The notes: generated from the sequence alone by a model not told the origin. A DNA stretch of 64,000 bases from Adiantum capillus-veneris (GCA_014529385.2 CM043962.1:49376098-49440097), one strand, 5' to 3'; positions 45,835-56,685 are shown, counted from the stretch's first letter. Translations and numbers: made by a program.

Positions 45835-46464
45835 TCATTGTTGGACGGGTTTAGCAGTGTTGATCATGGGAATTGTATGTTGCACCACAGAAGGTGGAAC
45901 GCACTTCATGTCATGATATGTCCAAGCAAAGATATCCTTGTATTCCTTGAGGAGCTCCTTAAGTACAGCCTCTTCAGTTTCGGTAAGGTCTTGCGCAATA
46001 AAGACTGGTTTAGACTCCTCACTTGGTTCTGCTAATTCTATCTCTTTAACTACCGCTGGACCATCATAGACTCCACTGCTTCCATTGGTAGGTATTCGTT
46101 GGGCTTTGGCATACACAACCTTTCGCTCCCCCGTGGTATAAGATTTAAAATGTTCAGGAGCCGTATGTAAGTCAGCAGGCTCTTGTCCTGACGGAGACCT
46201 TTCTTTTAGTTCTACCTCCTTTTGTTGTTGTGCTAACTCTCGGTTTTGACTTCTTATAGTTCGACTCAATTTCGGCTCTGTAACCTCCAATTGAGCGAGG
46301 TCAATGGGTCGCGGGCTGCACCACATGACACTTTGGAGATGTTCACCCCAATTGTCTACTTGCTTTCGATGAGCATCACATGCCCCTAGATAGCTAAGCC
46401 ATTCTGCAGTAGATCTTTCCTTGTTTATCCTAGCTCTCACATTTGCTCGATATCGTCGTCTTTT
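45835..46464 (-). CDS. pol: Protease-RT linker, big gypsy
   Basis: In frame between the TAA at 46,465 and a TGA at 45,835. The conserved end, LLKEYKDIFAWTYHDMKCVP then QHTIPM, is the block that precedes RT in many plant Ty3 elements. The TGA falls where relatives usually have Arg before PYxMNPKY, so a CGA to TGA change is likely. Confidence 0.75.
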   Translation of the reverse strand, partial: KRRRYRANVRARINKERSTAEWLSYLGACDAHRKQVDNWGEHLQSVMWCSPRPIDLAQLEVTEPKLSRTIRSQNRELAQQQKEVELKERSPSGQEPADLHTAPEHFKSYTTGERKVVYAKAQRIPTNGSSGVYDGPAVVKEIELAEPSEESKPVFIAQDLTETEEAVLKELLKEYKDIFAWTYHDMKCVPPSVVQHTIPMINTAKPVQQ

Positions 46465-48963
46465 TTATGACCTTTGTTTCTTGTTAAGGTTTTGATTTTG
46501 GTAAATGTTTGAACTCGACTCGCTTGATAGGTCTTCGCTTGTATCTTCTTCACTCTCATATAAATTACCATAGATGGTCGTACTAGACCTTGAGTGTTCA
46601 GTTTCTATACTTGGCTCACTCGATGTTTCCTCAGGTTCTGAATCCATTTCTCCCTGAGATTCCGTTTCTGATGTGTATTGGCTTGAAGCCTTTGAGGAAT
46701 CATCGGTTTCACTCTCAGGTAGGTGTGCCTCTTTCTTATCATCGGAGGTTCCATGCGCTACACCTAACATGTTTACTGGTGCAATGTGTGGTATCTCTTC
46801 CCCATCTGGTGTTACCCAGGTTGTTCCTCTAGCTCCCCATGTATCTATAGTTTCCGCTAGGTGTACCCAATCGACATTGTTTGACTCAACCATTCCGGGT
46901 AGGATATCCATATAAGGAGAGTTCTCCCCAATATCCGTGTCTTCGTTACACGTGTAACAATACTGTAATGGAGCTGAGTGAATTGTTGTGTCTGATCGAT
47001 TATCAATGATGAATTTATTTCCTAGAGGATGCGTTCGACCACTTAAAAGATCAACTCGAATGACAGAGTCTTGGAACTGTAAGTAGACGTGGTTTTTGGA
47101 CCAGTCATGCACCATTTTTACTGCCCTCATGAATGGATGCCCTAAGATCATCTCAAATGACATAGGATGCTTGGAAAAATCCATAACAATGAAAGTTTGC
47201 CTTACCTTGTGTCCCAAGACCTTGATTCTGAGATCCTTTAGCATTCCAATAGGCGTAACAATAGATCCACTAGCCATTTTTACCACTACGCTTGTGGCTT
47301 CAAGGTGAGGTCGCCCCATAGACTCCCAACAACTCTTTGTCACCATGCTGACTCCCGCACCACCGTCAAGGACCCCCTTTACAGTTAATCCTTTAGTAGT
47401 GATTGGTAGAGTAGCATTAGATTCATCACCTTCAAAGTATTGCCCCAACTTGTTAACGGGTACTTCAATTACAGATTCATGTCCCGCTAGGTCAGATGGT
47501 GGTGCTAAATGTTCCTCATCATTCATTACCGAGTCAGGTTTTTTCATATGTGCAAACTGTGGTAATCCGGCCTGTAATTCTCCATTGAGGAAAGTTCGAA
47601 GAGCTGAGACTAGCTTGGGGTCTTTATATAGTTTGGACATGATGGTGGTTCTAACTTCTGAAGACATGAAATCCATCAATTTGGCAACATTTAATGGCAT
47701 CTTGTGGGACGTAGGACCCTGAAAAGAGAATGGTGAAGATGGAATCTCCACTTCCTCAAGGGGGTCGGGCATTCCCTCACCAAACATTCTCTCTAGTAGG
47801 AAAGGTGTGTGTCCACTTTCAGATGTCCTACCCTCACTCTCTTCCCGAATGATACTGGGTATAGCTAACGGCATGTAGTTCTTGTGAGGTTGAACTTGTG
47901 TGGGAAACACTGTGTCCGACATCTGGATATGTTGGGGTTTAGGTTCTAATGTTCTTTGAGTTTCTTCCACCAAACCCCTCAGTTGTTGGACTCGTTCAAT
48001 TTCCACTGTTGGGTTTGGATAGGTTCCAATCTTTCTCTTGCAATCCTCATTTTTTGTCTCTCGTGGCTTATCTTGGGGGTTCGCAACTGGGTGGTTTAAC
48101 CTTGAATACTCTTTTGGTGTTCGTCGTAATTCCCTCTCGTGATCCTCCTCACTGGCTTTTTCCTTTGTAGTAACAGTTTTGGTCTCCGTGGTCTCTATCG
48201 AATCTGAGTCATCCTCAGGGTCATTCATATACACGGGATCCTCTCCTGTCCCTATGTTAGTCTTTGAACTAGGTTTTGAGCTAGCAGCATTAAGGGATTT
48301 CTTTCTTCGTGTTTTCTTCTTTCTCGCTCGGCCAATGAATGCAGCATCCCTCTCTTCGAGGATGTAATTTTGCTTTTGGAGCATCGACCGTGTGAGTGCA
48401 TTCACTGGTGTTATGTTTATAGTTGGTGGTGTCCCATCAACAATCTCTATTATGTTCAATGGTGTGATTTTCGGTGCGTTTGGATTGTTAGGACACTGTG
48501 CGATCAAATGATCTATGCCACAACGATTACAAGTGAGTATTGGCATTGCCAATGCACTCCCTTGACTTGTTTGCATTAGTGCGGCATTCTTTTGCATTCT
48601 AATGGGGCACTCAGCTACTCGATGTGGTCCACCACATTCGTAGCACTGAAGAGGTGGTCTCTTGGTAAAACTATTAATGTTTTGGCCTCTTGCTGCTAGC
48701 GCAGTAGCTTGATATACCGGTTTGATTTGTCCCCAATGGTCTTCCATATAGTACATGGGACACTCCTCAAGCATGTCGACTCCATAGGTGATACTAGAGT
48801 CTATGTCCTCTTCGCAATCTACATAAGTACTAGATGACTCGCAACCTATTTGGTTCATAGGTGTAACTCTTGGATGAGGGGGTTGCGGTCCTAGCACTGG
48901 AGGTGGCAACGGTGTGGTTTGGACCACATTTTGGGTTCTAGGGACCATGTGCTGTAATGGCAA
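46465..48963 (-). CDS. Second zinc-knuckle region and atypical retropepsin (DGG)
   Basis: About 833 codons, in frame with gag after a TAG. Two more knuckles, CYECGGPHRVAEC and CNRCGIDHLIAQC, lie at about residues 105-175. A basic linker follows. The protease-like domain is at about 47,400-47,080: active site VLDGGAGVSMV (Asp at 47,365-47,367), then the ILGHPFMRAV element. The D-G-G triad replaces the usual D-S/T-G. Related plant elements carry DGG variants and may still be active, but that is uncertain here. The acidic C-terminal 80 residues end at a TAA (46,465), after which the frame stays open. Confidence 0.8.
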   Translation of the reverse strand: MPLQHMVPRTQNVVQTTPLPPPVLGPQPPHPRVTPMNQIGCESSSTYVDCEEDIDSSITYGVDMLEECPMYYMEDHWGQIKPVYQATALAARGQNINSFTKRPPLQCYECGGPHRVAECPIRMQKNAALMQTSQGSALAMPILTCNRCGIDHLIAQCPNNPNAPKITPLNIIEIVDGTPPTINITPVNALTRSMLQKQNYILEERDAAFIGRARKKKTRRKKSLNAASSKPSSKTNIGTGEDPVYMNDPEDDSDSIETTETKTVTTKEKASEEDHERELRRTPKEYSRLNHPVANPQDKPRETKNEDCKRKIGTYPNPTVEIERVQQLRGLVEETQRTLEPKPQHIQMSDTVFPTQVQPHKNYMPLAIPSIIREESEGRTSESGHTPFLLERMFGEGMPDPLEEVEIPSSPFSFQGPTSHKMPLNVAKLMDFMSSEVRTTIMSKLYKDPKLVSALRTFLNGELQAGLPQFAHMKKPDSVMNDEEHLAPPSDLAGHESVIEVPVNKLGQYFEGDESNATLPITTKGLTVKGVLDGGAGVSMVTKSCWESMGRPHLEATSVVVKMASGSIVTPIGMLKDLRIKVLGHKVRQTFIVMDFSKHPMSFEMILGHPFMRAVKMVHDWSKNHVYLQFQDSVIRVDLLSGRTHPLGNKFIIDNRSDTTIHSAPLQYCYTCNEDTDIGENSPYMDILPGMVESNNVDWVHLAETIDTWGARGTTWVTPDGEEIPHIAPVNMLGVAHGTSDDKKEAHLPESETDDSSKASSQYTSETESQGEMDSEPEETSSEPSIETEHSRSSTTIYGNLYESEEDTSEDLSSESSSNIYQNQNLNKKQRS

Positions 48964-51492
48964 CTATTGCTCCATGGGTGGGGTAGGCATCAATGCAGGA
49001 ACTCGAGGTGAGTCTGCCCAAGCTATAGGCGGTCTATTTTCCATGATGCGTTTAAGCATTAGGCAATCCTTCGCTTGATGGCCATACCTACCACACGCGT
49101 TACAAGTCCCGTTAAACTTTACTCTGAAAGTAGGGCATTCACTCGTAGTATGTGGGCCCAAGCAAATTGAGCACCATTGTTGCTCCCTTCTTGGATACAT
49201 ATGAGTGTTTTGTGGAGCACGATTACCCCTAAGGCTTTCTTGGATGGCCTTGGTGATATCTGCCAAAGTCATCTCAGATATCGTTTGCTCTTTCACGATT
49301 GGCTTTATCTTCATTGGCTCATGCCCTGACGCTTGCGAGCTACTAGACTTCGGCTCGGCAGACACTCTTTCTCCTACAATTATTAAATTATCCTCCAATT
49401 GGATTGCATTCATGGTGACTGCTTCCCAAGTAGTGATACCTCTAATGACTAGGCCATTATAGATACTTTCATGTCGTAGTCCCCTAATGAATCTATCGAG
49501 CAATTGGTTGTTGTTGAATCGCTCGTTTGGATTGCATCGAGAATTCAAATTCTTTAGGCGACTAATGAAGTCTCTCACAGATTCACCTTCTTCTCGTTGG
49601 GCTTTCTGGAGTTGAGAGGCTACACCCCAAAGTACTCCCTCTCGTATGTGCTCTTTCAAGAACAATCTCCTAAGAGTAGAGTAGATCGTTTTCTCTTCTA
49701 CTCTTAAGGTTCTATACCAATCTCCAGCCTTTCCGCTTAGGGTCAAACTCAAAGCCTTACACTTATGTAGCTCATTGTGCTCTTCCAAGGAATCGCACAC
49801 ATGTTCAAAGACTTCCATATGCTTTCTAGCATCTCCGTCTCCACTGAATTTCTGTGTGAGCTTAGCTACTTGAACTGCCTTGCTCCTAGGCTCTCTATCA
49901 GGTGCACTACGCATGTTTTCCGCAATACAGCGACCGATAGTTTGAGCAAATGCTGCCAAATCGCCTATTTGAGCAGGTATAATGGGTGTATGTGCTCCTG
50001 GAACCACATGTGAGATGGGAGTTGGCCTTGGCCTTGGCATACGCGCGGCTCTTGGGTCCCATATTTCGTATGGTGGTGTACCAGACGGTGGTCCAAAGTT
50101 TACAGGCGTGGCCCTAGGCGTAGGGGGTGCCTGATATGGCATGTTATTATTAAATGGCATGGCTCCACTTGTATAAGAGCTTGGATAATGCCATTGTGGA
50201 TTGTAAGCTCTTGGAATAATCGAAGGTGTAGGAGCTACATGAGGCTGAGGTACGACAGGTGCACATGATTGATACATACATGTAGGTATAGTTGGGGGCA
50301 CTATGCTACTAGGCATCGGCGCAGTGTTAACAAATGAACTCCATGGTGTATTTCTTGTCATGCTCACCACTGGGATATGCATGGTAGCCGTAGTGTCATT
50401 AAGAGAAAGATGAGCTAGATCTGGGAAGGTAAAGCTGCCACTTGTGGGCTCAGATTGTACTGAGGCTCCCGGCGAAACAACATATGGAGGATCAATGGGG
50501 CTCACTGAGGGAGTCTCCATTTGTGATAGGGTTGGTTGGTTGGCCTTTCCCGTATCCAAGAATCTCATTAGGCCTGTTGAAGGCATGTTGATCCCTATGT
50601 TCTGTCTTTCTAACTCGACAATCCTATGGAGGACATCACAGACTTTCTGTTGTTGTTCATCTATGCTAGTAGCACCCGATGTGGATTGTAGAACATCTAA
50701 CCAACCCACATGATAGGTGTGTCCTGTGTACCGATCAGTTAAAGCTTCTGCTTGTAGGTCATACTCCCAATTTTCGTTTAGGAATATCCCATCTAGGCCT
50801 GGCGTGCTGGAGGTTTCCCTTGAAGTGGAAGCATTATTGCTCCCCATAGCTTGCCCCTCCGTGACTGCTACCTTGGGAGCACTCGGTTGCTCGGCTGGCA
50901 TGATTGTTGTCATAGGAGCCTTTGCTTTCAGGGCTCGACTTTGTTCTAGCCTTCGTAGGTTCTCAATTTCCCTCTCCCTTGCTGCTTGCATATAGCGTTC
51001 GATCTCTTGTACTTCGGCAAGACTCCTACCATCGGGTAGTAAAACCTCAGAGGGAGATAGTAGTCCTAAAGGATCAGGAGGTGCAGTGGATGGAAAATTC
51101 ACATGCACACTCTCAAGAAGCATAGGGTCTATTTTAGGTATGAATGACGAATTTACTTCCCCACTCCCTTCATTTATTTCATTAACCGCATGTTCGGAGC
51201 GAGTAGCTCTACTAAGGGTCTCTTTTAAGCGGCTAAACACGTTGGACCCGGGCCGTGGGCCCATGGCATGCATGTCTTGACTTGAACTATCAGGGTTTGG
51301 TGTAGGATACCCCTCCATGACTTCATAGTCAGAGGAAGAATCACTAGACGCGATATGAGGATCTTGGGTCGCGCTACCTTGAGTCCCGGCCGAAGGTCCA
51401 GAACCTAGGGTGGAGGAATAATGGGTGCCCGCGTAAATGGAGGCACTACCAATATGCTCGTGCTCTAACACTCGTCTAGAGCGTAGGTTCAT
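48964..51492 (-). CDS. gag: Gag polyprotein of the big gypsy element
   Basis: 842 codons from the ATG at 51,492 (MNLRSRRVLEHEH). That opening motif resembles MNLRSGRNL at 57,515, and the open frame upstream has no ATG. The N-terminal half is long, proline/serine-rich and disordered. The capsid-like domain near residues 590-740 includes REEGESVRDFISRLKNLNSR and LLDRFIRGLRHESIYNGL. Two zinc knuckles follow near the C-terminus: CSICLGPHTTSEC (CX2CX3HX4C) and CNACGRYGHQAKDC (CX2CX4HX4C). It ends CAA TAG TTG, and the next region continues in the same frame, so readthrough is possible. It binds and packages element RNA. Confidence 0.9.
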   Translation of the reverse strand: MNLRSRRVLEHEHIGSASIYAGTHYSSTLGSGPSAGTQGSATQDPHIASSDSSSDYEVMEGYPTPNPDSSSQDMHAMGPRPGSNVFSRLKETLSRATRSEHAVNEINEGSGEVNSSFIPKIDPMLLESVHVNFPSTAPPDPLGLLSPSEVLLPDGRSLAEVQEIERYMQAAREREIENLRRLEQSRALKAKAPMTTIMPAEQPSAPKVAVTEGQAMGSNNASTSRETSSTPGLDGIFLNENWEYDLQAEALTDRYTGHTYHVGWLDVLQSTSGATSIDEQQQKVCDVLHRIVELERQNIGINMPSTGLMRFLDTGKANQPTLSQMETPSVSPIDPPYVVSPGASVQSEPTSGSFTFPDLAHLSLNDTTATMHIPVVSMTRNTPWSSFVNTAPMPSSIVPPTIPTCMYQSCAPVVPQPHVAPTPSIIPRAYNPQWHYPSSYTSGAMPFNNNMPYQAPPTPRATPVNFGPPSGTPPYEIWDPRAARMPRPRPTPISHVVPGAHTPIIPAQIGDLAAFAQTIGRCIAENMRSAPDREPRSKAVQVAKLTQKFSGDGDARKHMEVFEHVCDSLEEHNELHKCKALSLTLSGKAGDWYRTLRVEEKTIYSTLRRLFLKEHIREGVLWGVASQLQKAQREEGESVRDFISRLKNLNSRCNPNERFNNNQLLDRFIRGLRHESIYNGLVIRGITTWEAVTMNAIQLEDNLIIVGERVSAEPKSSSSQASGHEPMKIKPIVKEQTISEMTLADITKAIQESLRGNRAPQNTHMYPRREQQWCSICLGPHTTSECPTFRVKFNGTCNACGRYGHQAKDCLMLKRIMENRPPIAWADSPRVPALMPTPPMEQ

Positions 51493-51543
51493 ATGACTTG
51501 GATCCCCTAGAAGTGTCAGTGAGGGCCCGTGAAGGCTGCTCAC

Positions 51544-52492
51544 CTAGTAATTTTGGGTGTTTTGCAACCCTAGTCTTTTCTTATTTATTTATTTTTTGAT
51601 TTTTTGGTCCTTTTTTTCTGACCCAGCTATAGAATAGAACGTATGATAGCTCAAAACGAGCGTCTCGGTCAGAGGGACGTGCCGTGCTTTACAGCCCTCC
51701 GTTTGGTCACTTTATGCCCTCGGAATCCCTAAAACCGTCAATTTCTAGTAGGGAACTAGGCCCAAATTAGAAAGTCTAAGGGTGCAAGTGGAAAGAAAAG
51801 GGAGGAGAGTGGAGGACTTGCCCCACATGCTCTCATTCCCTCTTGAGGGGTTAGGGTATATATATAAGAGTGAGTCTAGTATATATCATAAGACTGAGGA
51901 CTGAGGCCTGGGCCTGGGCCTGGGCTTGGGCCCGATTATTTTCGGTTTTTTTTTTTAAAAATTAAAAAAATATATTTTTTTATTTTTTTTGCGGTGATCG
52001 CGCGCGGTTTAGGTGACCCTTTCTTGGCCACACACACTGTCACCTACCTAACCTCCCAGTCAACAGCTCACAGACAGCTCACTACCTTATCTACTTACTA
52101 ACAGTGCTGCTAACCACTGACTAATCTGTTAACTGCTTACTGACAGTGAGCTAACTGTCCACCTACTTCCTCTCTCACTACCTTACTGTGCAAAGACTGT
52201 GTGCAGCCAAACCTTGACAGAAAACTGTGTACAGACTGTGTGCAAACAGAAATTGCTAACTGCCTTCCTACTTATTCATTCACTGCAAACGAGCTAACAA
52301 CTACTAATTGTGCAAAGACTGTGTGCAAACAGAAAACACAACATTATGCAGAAATCACAGAACTTGCAGACAACACAGAAATTAACAACTTACAGAAAAA
52401 CAACTCATTCCTCTTCCTCTTCCTCTTCTTTCCTACTACAAACAACTCATAGGAGAAGCACAAAGTGCCTCTTGGGCTTAGTGCAGGGCGAT
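51544..52492 (-). other. Big gypsy leader, 0.95 kb untranslated
   Basis: No ORF. It has repeated short blocks GTGCAAAGACTGTGTGCA (at about 52,188 and 52,310) with a partial copy (ACAGACTGTGTGCAAACAG, about 52,233), many AGCTCAC/CTAAC units, and a GGGCCT repeat at 51,905-51,935. A packaging or translation signal could lie here, but nothing specific is identified. Confidence 0.6.
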
Positions 52493-52510
52493 TCCCCGGC
52501 AGCGGCGCCA
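52493..52510 (-). other. Big gypsy PBS
   Basis: TGGCGCCGCTGCCGGGGA on the minus strand, four bases from the LTR. The same 18 bases occur at 58,923-58,940. Confidence 0.9.
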
Positions 52511-52514
52511 AAAA

Positions 52515-52757
52515 TGTGCGCTCCTTGTCGCACTGTCGAAGCAAGGGACTTGCCGATACACCGTGTGCGAGCCACAAATGGCTCCAAGCACACAACAAGC
52601 CTAAACTAGCAAGCTCAAGAGAGCAAAGGGTGTGTCACTCACCGCTCTACGCTCGCCTTCGTGGTGGATTCCTCGCCGCGATGAAGAAGAAGCTGCAGTC
52701 GTGCCGCGCTCAACCGCTTCGTCGCCGTCGTGCTTTCGTAATGCTCGATCGCACACA

Positions 52758-52799
<42 letters not shown>

Positions 52800-53119
52800 T
52801 ACACACACACAAGGAGGTGAAGAAGAAGAAGATGGAGATGGAGATGGAGATGGAGCAAGAGCACTCTTCTATTGCACAAATGAGAGAATGAGTGAATTTT
52901 AGGTTTAGTTGGCTTTTATATGAGCTCACCCCATTCACACTTGGGCGCCCATGCTTAGCCAACTAATCCCTTGAATGTCTCAGTTAGAGTGCGCCTCTCA
53001 TCGGCGATCACTCTTATCCTTTTCCTATTGGTCCGACAAGCCCGGTACCTGACTCTACCAAATACATAATACACGTCCGTCGTAGGTGATGAGGTGTCCG
53101 TGAGCCGTGAGGGTTAACA
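52515..53119 (-). repeat. Big gypsy 5' LTR
   Basis: 605 bp with the same ends as the 3' LTR. The microsatellite is shorter, and an extra GATGGA unit lies near 52,845. Confidence 0.95.
52913..52920 (-). promoter_or_regulatory. TATA box of the 5' LTR
   Basis: The minus strand reads TATAAAAG in a GCTCATATAAAAGCCAAC context about 200 bp into the LTR, conserved in the 3' LTR. Transcription would start about 25-30 bp further toward 52,885. Confidence 0.6.
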
Positions 53120-53124
53120 CTAAT
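53120..53124. repeat. Target site duplication, right
   Basis: CTAAT directly after the LTR end at 53,119, identical to 39,238-39,242. Confidence 0.9.
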
Positions 53125-53499
53125 CGATGGACATGTGTCCCTCAAAGGGACCTCAAAAGTCTTGAAGAGAAAGAAAGATGTCCTTGTTAATGCTATTTTT
53201 CAAAGCTACATTCACTTCTTTGGCACACAAAAAGGCTTTTAGCTTTAGAGAACAAAGAACTAAAGAGTGCATTCCAGGGCTAGAAAAATATATTTTTTCT
53301 AATCAAAGAAAATAAGGGCAACTTGAAATTCTCCCGGTTTTTAGGTCAAAATTTAAAGCTTTTGCCGATAAGTACACTAAAACTTGTGGAAATTTTTTGA
53401 TTTTCTTCAAGGCAAGCTCAAAATTTAAATGAGATTTTAAGATTTCAACCGATTAAAATACACTAGACCTTGATTTTTTTCTAGCACTGATGCATTCGT

Positions 53500-53665
53500 A
53501 GGATGTTGACCCCATGATGTGAAGTATTGACTCTATGAACCTTTTCGAATTTCTAAAGAGTCTTTTCATTTAAGGGCTTCATAAAGATTCATTTTATTAA
53601 ATTGTTTTATTATTTCTAGTATTATTAAATCTATATTTTCTTACAAAAGCATTAAAATATTACTT
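53500..53665 (+). repeat. Dispersed AT-rich repeat, copy 2
   Basis: Matches the reverse complement of 14,005-14,150. AT-rich tandem text follows to 53,960 (repeated TTTTATATTATAACA and AAATTAAAATG.CA(T/C)GTGATT blocks), probably part of the same repeat. Confidence 0.65.
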
Positions 53666-53964
53666 TGCTTTAGTTTGTCAAAGTGTCTCTTTCACTTTCT
53701 TTTTATTTTATTTTGTTTTGAAATACTAATGTACATTGTGCACCTTTCACTTTATTGTCCTTTCGTATGTATGTATAAAATATAATATAATTTTATATTA
53801 TAACAAAATTAAAATGCCATGTGATTGTAATTTATATTTACTCTCCATAATGATAATAGAATTTTATATTATAACACAATTAAAATGACATGTGATTGTA
53901 ACAATTTTATATCATAACAAAATTAAAATGTCACGTGATTTCAATCACTCATTTGGACTTACCC

Positions 53965-55530
53965 TCAATAACTCTCATGCCCCCCTTAACTTCGAAAGGT
54001 TGTTTTAATTGAATTATGCATGGAAATCCACGTGTACATGATAGAGTCTCCCATTCATGAAATTTATAGCATTATCTTAGTAATCACATGAGCTTTCTTA
54101 AAATCTTCTCCTCAATGTCCAAAGAGTTTCTAGTCCAGATAATAATGTCATTTTTTTGCACCATATGATCAAAATTTGTTACTTTTAACTTATATTGTCC
54201 TCATTCTTGGATTAGAACATAATTAAAACACCTTTCAAGCATGATATGATGTCCGTCATCAATGATATGAGGCATAAACTCTCAATTTATAATCAAACCA
54301 ATCATACAAATAAATTCTTTTTGAGGAACATAGACACAATATTTGCAAAAGTTCAAGGCACACATTATAGGATGTAATATCACTCCAAAAACTGCTATCA
54401 CCACCTTGGGCCCACGCAAAGCTAGGTGACAACATAGGTGAGTTGGTGCCTAAATGTGCCAAAGCATTAGAAGCACTAGAATGGGGAGAGGAAACCAGAT
54501 AGGTCAAGAACTCCATCACCCACTGTCCCGTTAGCTCTCTAAGATTGGAGCTAGTTCATTAAGTCCCTTGTGGAGAGATAGCTAGAAAAGTCAACAACAA
54601 AGGACTAACACATCTAGCTCAGTTTGAGGACAAAAACAGCCTGACCTTGAAAGAAGTAGACTAGCTGAGTACCCAATACACTCTCAATGAAAATGAAACT
54701 TTTATGGTAAATAGAGTGGTTAGAGGTCTAAGTAAATTTTGTGCACCAATCTATGACGTAGAAATTGACTAGAAAGCTTGGCAATAGCACAAAAATAAGA
54801 ATTTTTTTCTCTTATTATAGGCAAGGGGAACATACGTCAACCTTGCTTACAAAGAAAATTTGTTCTATTCACTTAACCAATGGAGGCTTGGACTTAGTCA
54901 AAGTGGGTATAGTTGCAAGTAACATTTGGGATCCTAAATGGCCTAGCAGAATGAATTTCTTTGGAAGGTGCTAGGGGGCCAGTCCTATTGGGATCAAGGT
55001 AAAAAAACCAGAGGAATAGGCATGGACATATGCTTAGGATGCAAAAACGGTAGTTGAAGACCCCCACCACCTCTTCAAACCTTGTGATGGCTAAGTTTGA
55101 AGAAATCATACAAGAAAGAAGGGATTAGATCTTCTTTGTTACAAAAAAAAATAAGTCTTACATCATGCTCAATTTGAGTCATGGTCACATATCAAGAAAA
55201 AAAAAGAACTCTGATGATTGGTAGCTGTTGACACTAGCTATTAAGAAAGTGTATGCTATGGACTCCCAGTTAGCAAATATATCACATCTCAAATTGTAAG
55301 AGATTGATTGAAGATTCATTTCTATGTTAATGTAACTCCACTTAGAACTGTCAAGTTGGGGGAGAAAAGACATAGTATCACTTAGTGAGCTAGCTAGTAC
55401 ATAGATAAGTAATGGGATAACTCATTGGACATTTACACAATTATGAGGACAAAACCTCCCAATGATAAAATGGGTCCTCATAAAAGTGTATTATTGCTAT
55501 GACATGATAATAATGAGTGATGCAGTGAAC
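53965..55530. other. Intergenic, no supported gene
   Basis: Open stretches at 54,259-54,519 (minus) and 54,765-54,974 (plus) have no recognisable domains. The plus strand at 54,780-55,100 has protein-like text over several frames, perhaps an old LINE scrap, but I could not confirm any motif. Confidence 0.4.
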
Positions 55531-55531
55531 A

Positions 55532-55626
55532 TAACACGTGTTGGTTAGGATCGCCGAAATGCACATACAACTTGGAGAAGATGAAAAAGCTCAAGACACA
55601 CGACAAAGAGTGTATTGCTTTAGTGT
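55532..55626 (-). repeat. Copia LTR fragment, third copy
   Basis: TGTTGGTTAGG...ACTTGGAGAAGATGAA...GAGTGTATTGCTTTAGTGT aligns with the inner part of the LTRs at 3,348 and 4,465. It is cut off by the chromovirus LTR that follows. Confidence 0.65.
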
Positions 55627-56685
55627 TGTTATAAAATCTAATATCTAACCAACCCAAATGATTTTCTCATATTAAATTGATCATTTAATGTGGGAGAATA
55701 AACAGGAACAAGGGTTAATATATAGACATGTGTTTATGGATCTGTCTCAACACGGGGCCAAGGTTAAAAGGGGTCCAAATGAGAGATGGTATGTTGAAGA
55801 GCATTGCTACCTAATGGAGCTTAAAGACCGTAGGGTTGGCTTCATTAAAGATCTCCAAAAGTTAGTGTTCAAAAGTCCTTTCACCTTAGGCAAGCTAGGG
55901 CTAACCTTGAGGTCGGAATCCTACCCAAGCATGAGGTGCTTGTTGGCTTGCTAAGTATTAGTGGGAACCTTACCCAAAATCTTGAGGTGTTTCTCACATG
56001 CTTAAATGACTAAAGTTCTTGAAGAATTCAATTCAAAGATAAACATCAAGAGCCATAAACGTTTCCATGCTTGATTGATTAAGTCCTTGAAGTATTCCAT
56101 TCAATCAAATGAATTAATAAGCACAATAAACAGATGTTCAAATGATCCTCCATATGTGGCCCTCATGATGTTTTTGAATGCTATTGGATAGATTTTAAAG
56201 GGGTCCAATGAGAATTTAGATACATAAAAATAAATACTTAAGTTATTTCTCTCAAAGAGGAAAAAGAGGACACATGTCCAAATGAAATAATAAAATAATA
56301 CAAGAGAGGGAGAGGTGTGGACCAAGCATGAGAGGGGGGTATACTCTCCCACACACACACACACACACACATTCTCTCATTGTGTGGAGTGAAAAGTTCA
56401 AGAGCTCCATCTCCTTCTCCAAGCTTGTTGAGAAGTGGAGAGCCTACACCAACAATCTTGGCTATGGAATGCAAATCCAACCAAGAACCATGATTCAATG
56501 CTTAAGCTTGCCATCTTCTCCATCTTCATTACTATGCTATTATGTATGCTACCAAGAAGAGTGATGATAAGTGAGGAACTATTTCTTTCTTCTATGGAAT
56601 GTTTCTTCTTCCTCTTCCCTAACCTCATTCCCCACTAGCTCTCTCCACCTTCGAAGGTGTTTGAGGCTTTGGGATTGAGGCTTGG
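55627..56685 (+). repeat. Solo chromovirus LTR, opposite orientation
   Basis: The reverse complement of the 19,365-20,928 LTR family. It starts TGTTATAAAATCTAATAT, contains AAATGATTTTCTCATATTAAA and an AC tract (about 56,351-56,371) where the other copies have GT. It then shows GGCTATGGAATGCAAATCC and the TCTCACC-type end. It is about 1.06 kb and more diverged than the intact pair. No internal sequence adjoins it. Confidence 0.7.

Larger units (their letters stand above)
39243..53119 (-). mobile_element. Complete 13.9 kb Ty3/gypsy retrotransposon with two protease domains
   Basis: Bounded by 613- and 605-bp LTRs and a perfect CTAAT target duplication, with PBS 52,510-52,493 and PPT at 39,867-39,858. 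Gag-protease-RT-RNase H-integrase lie in one frame (51,492 to 41,899) with four in-frame stops and no frameshift. Unusual parts are a second retropepsin-like domain after integrase, a long W-x-P-K-bearing tail, and a separate 152-codon ORF before the 3' LTR. The two LTRs differ by roughly a dozen substitutions plus microsatellite length. Confidence 0.95.

Noticed and set aside
47345-47722. Plus-strand open frames opposite the gypsy genes (for example 47,345-47,722, 44,069-44,269, 61,026-61,364)
   Set aside because: They are antisense shadows of the long minus-strand coding regions.
41899-51492. All stops as proof of C-to-T deamination
   Set aside because: Any stop codon can arise from CAA, CAG or CGA by one C-to-T change, so the stops alone prove nothing; only the lack of frameshifts is informative.
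54765-55110. LINE reverse transcriptase fragment
   Set aside because: Text looks protein-like across frames, but I could not find any RT or zf-RVT motif.
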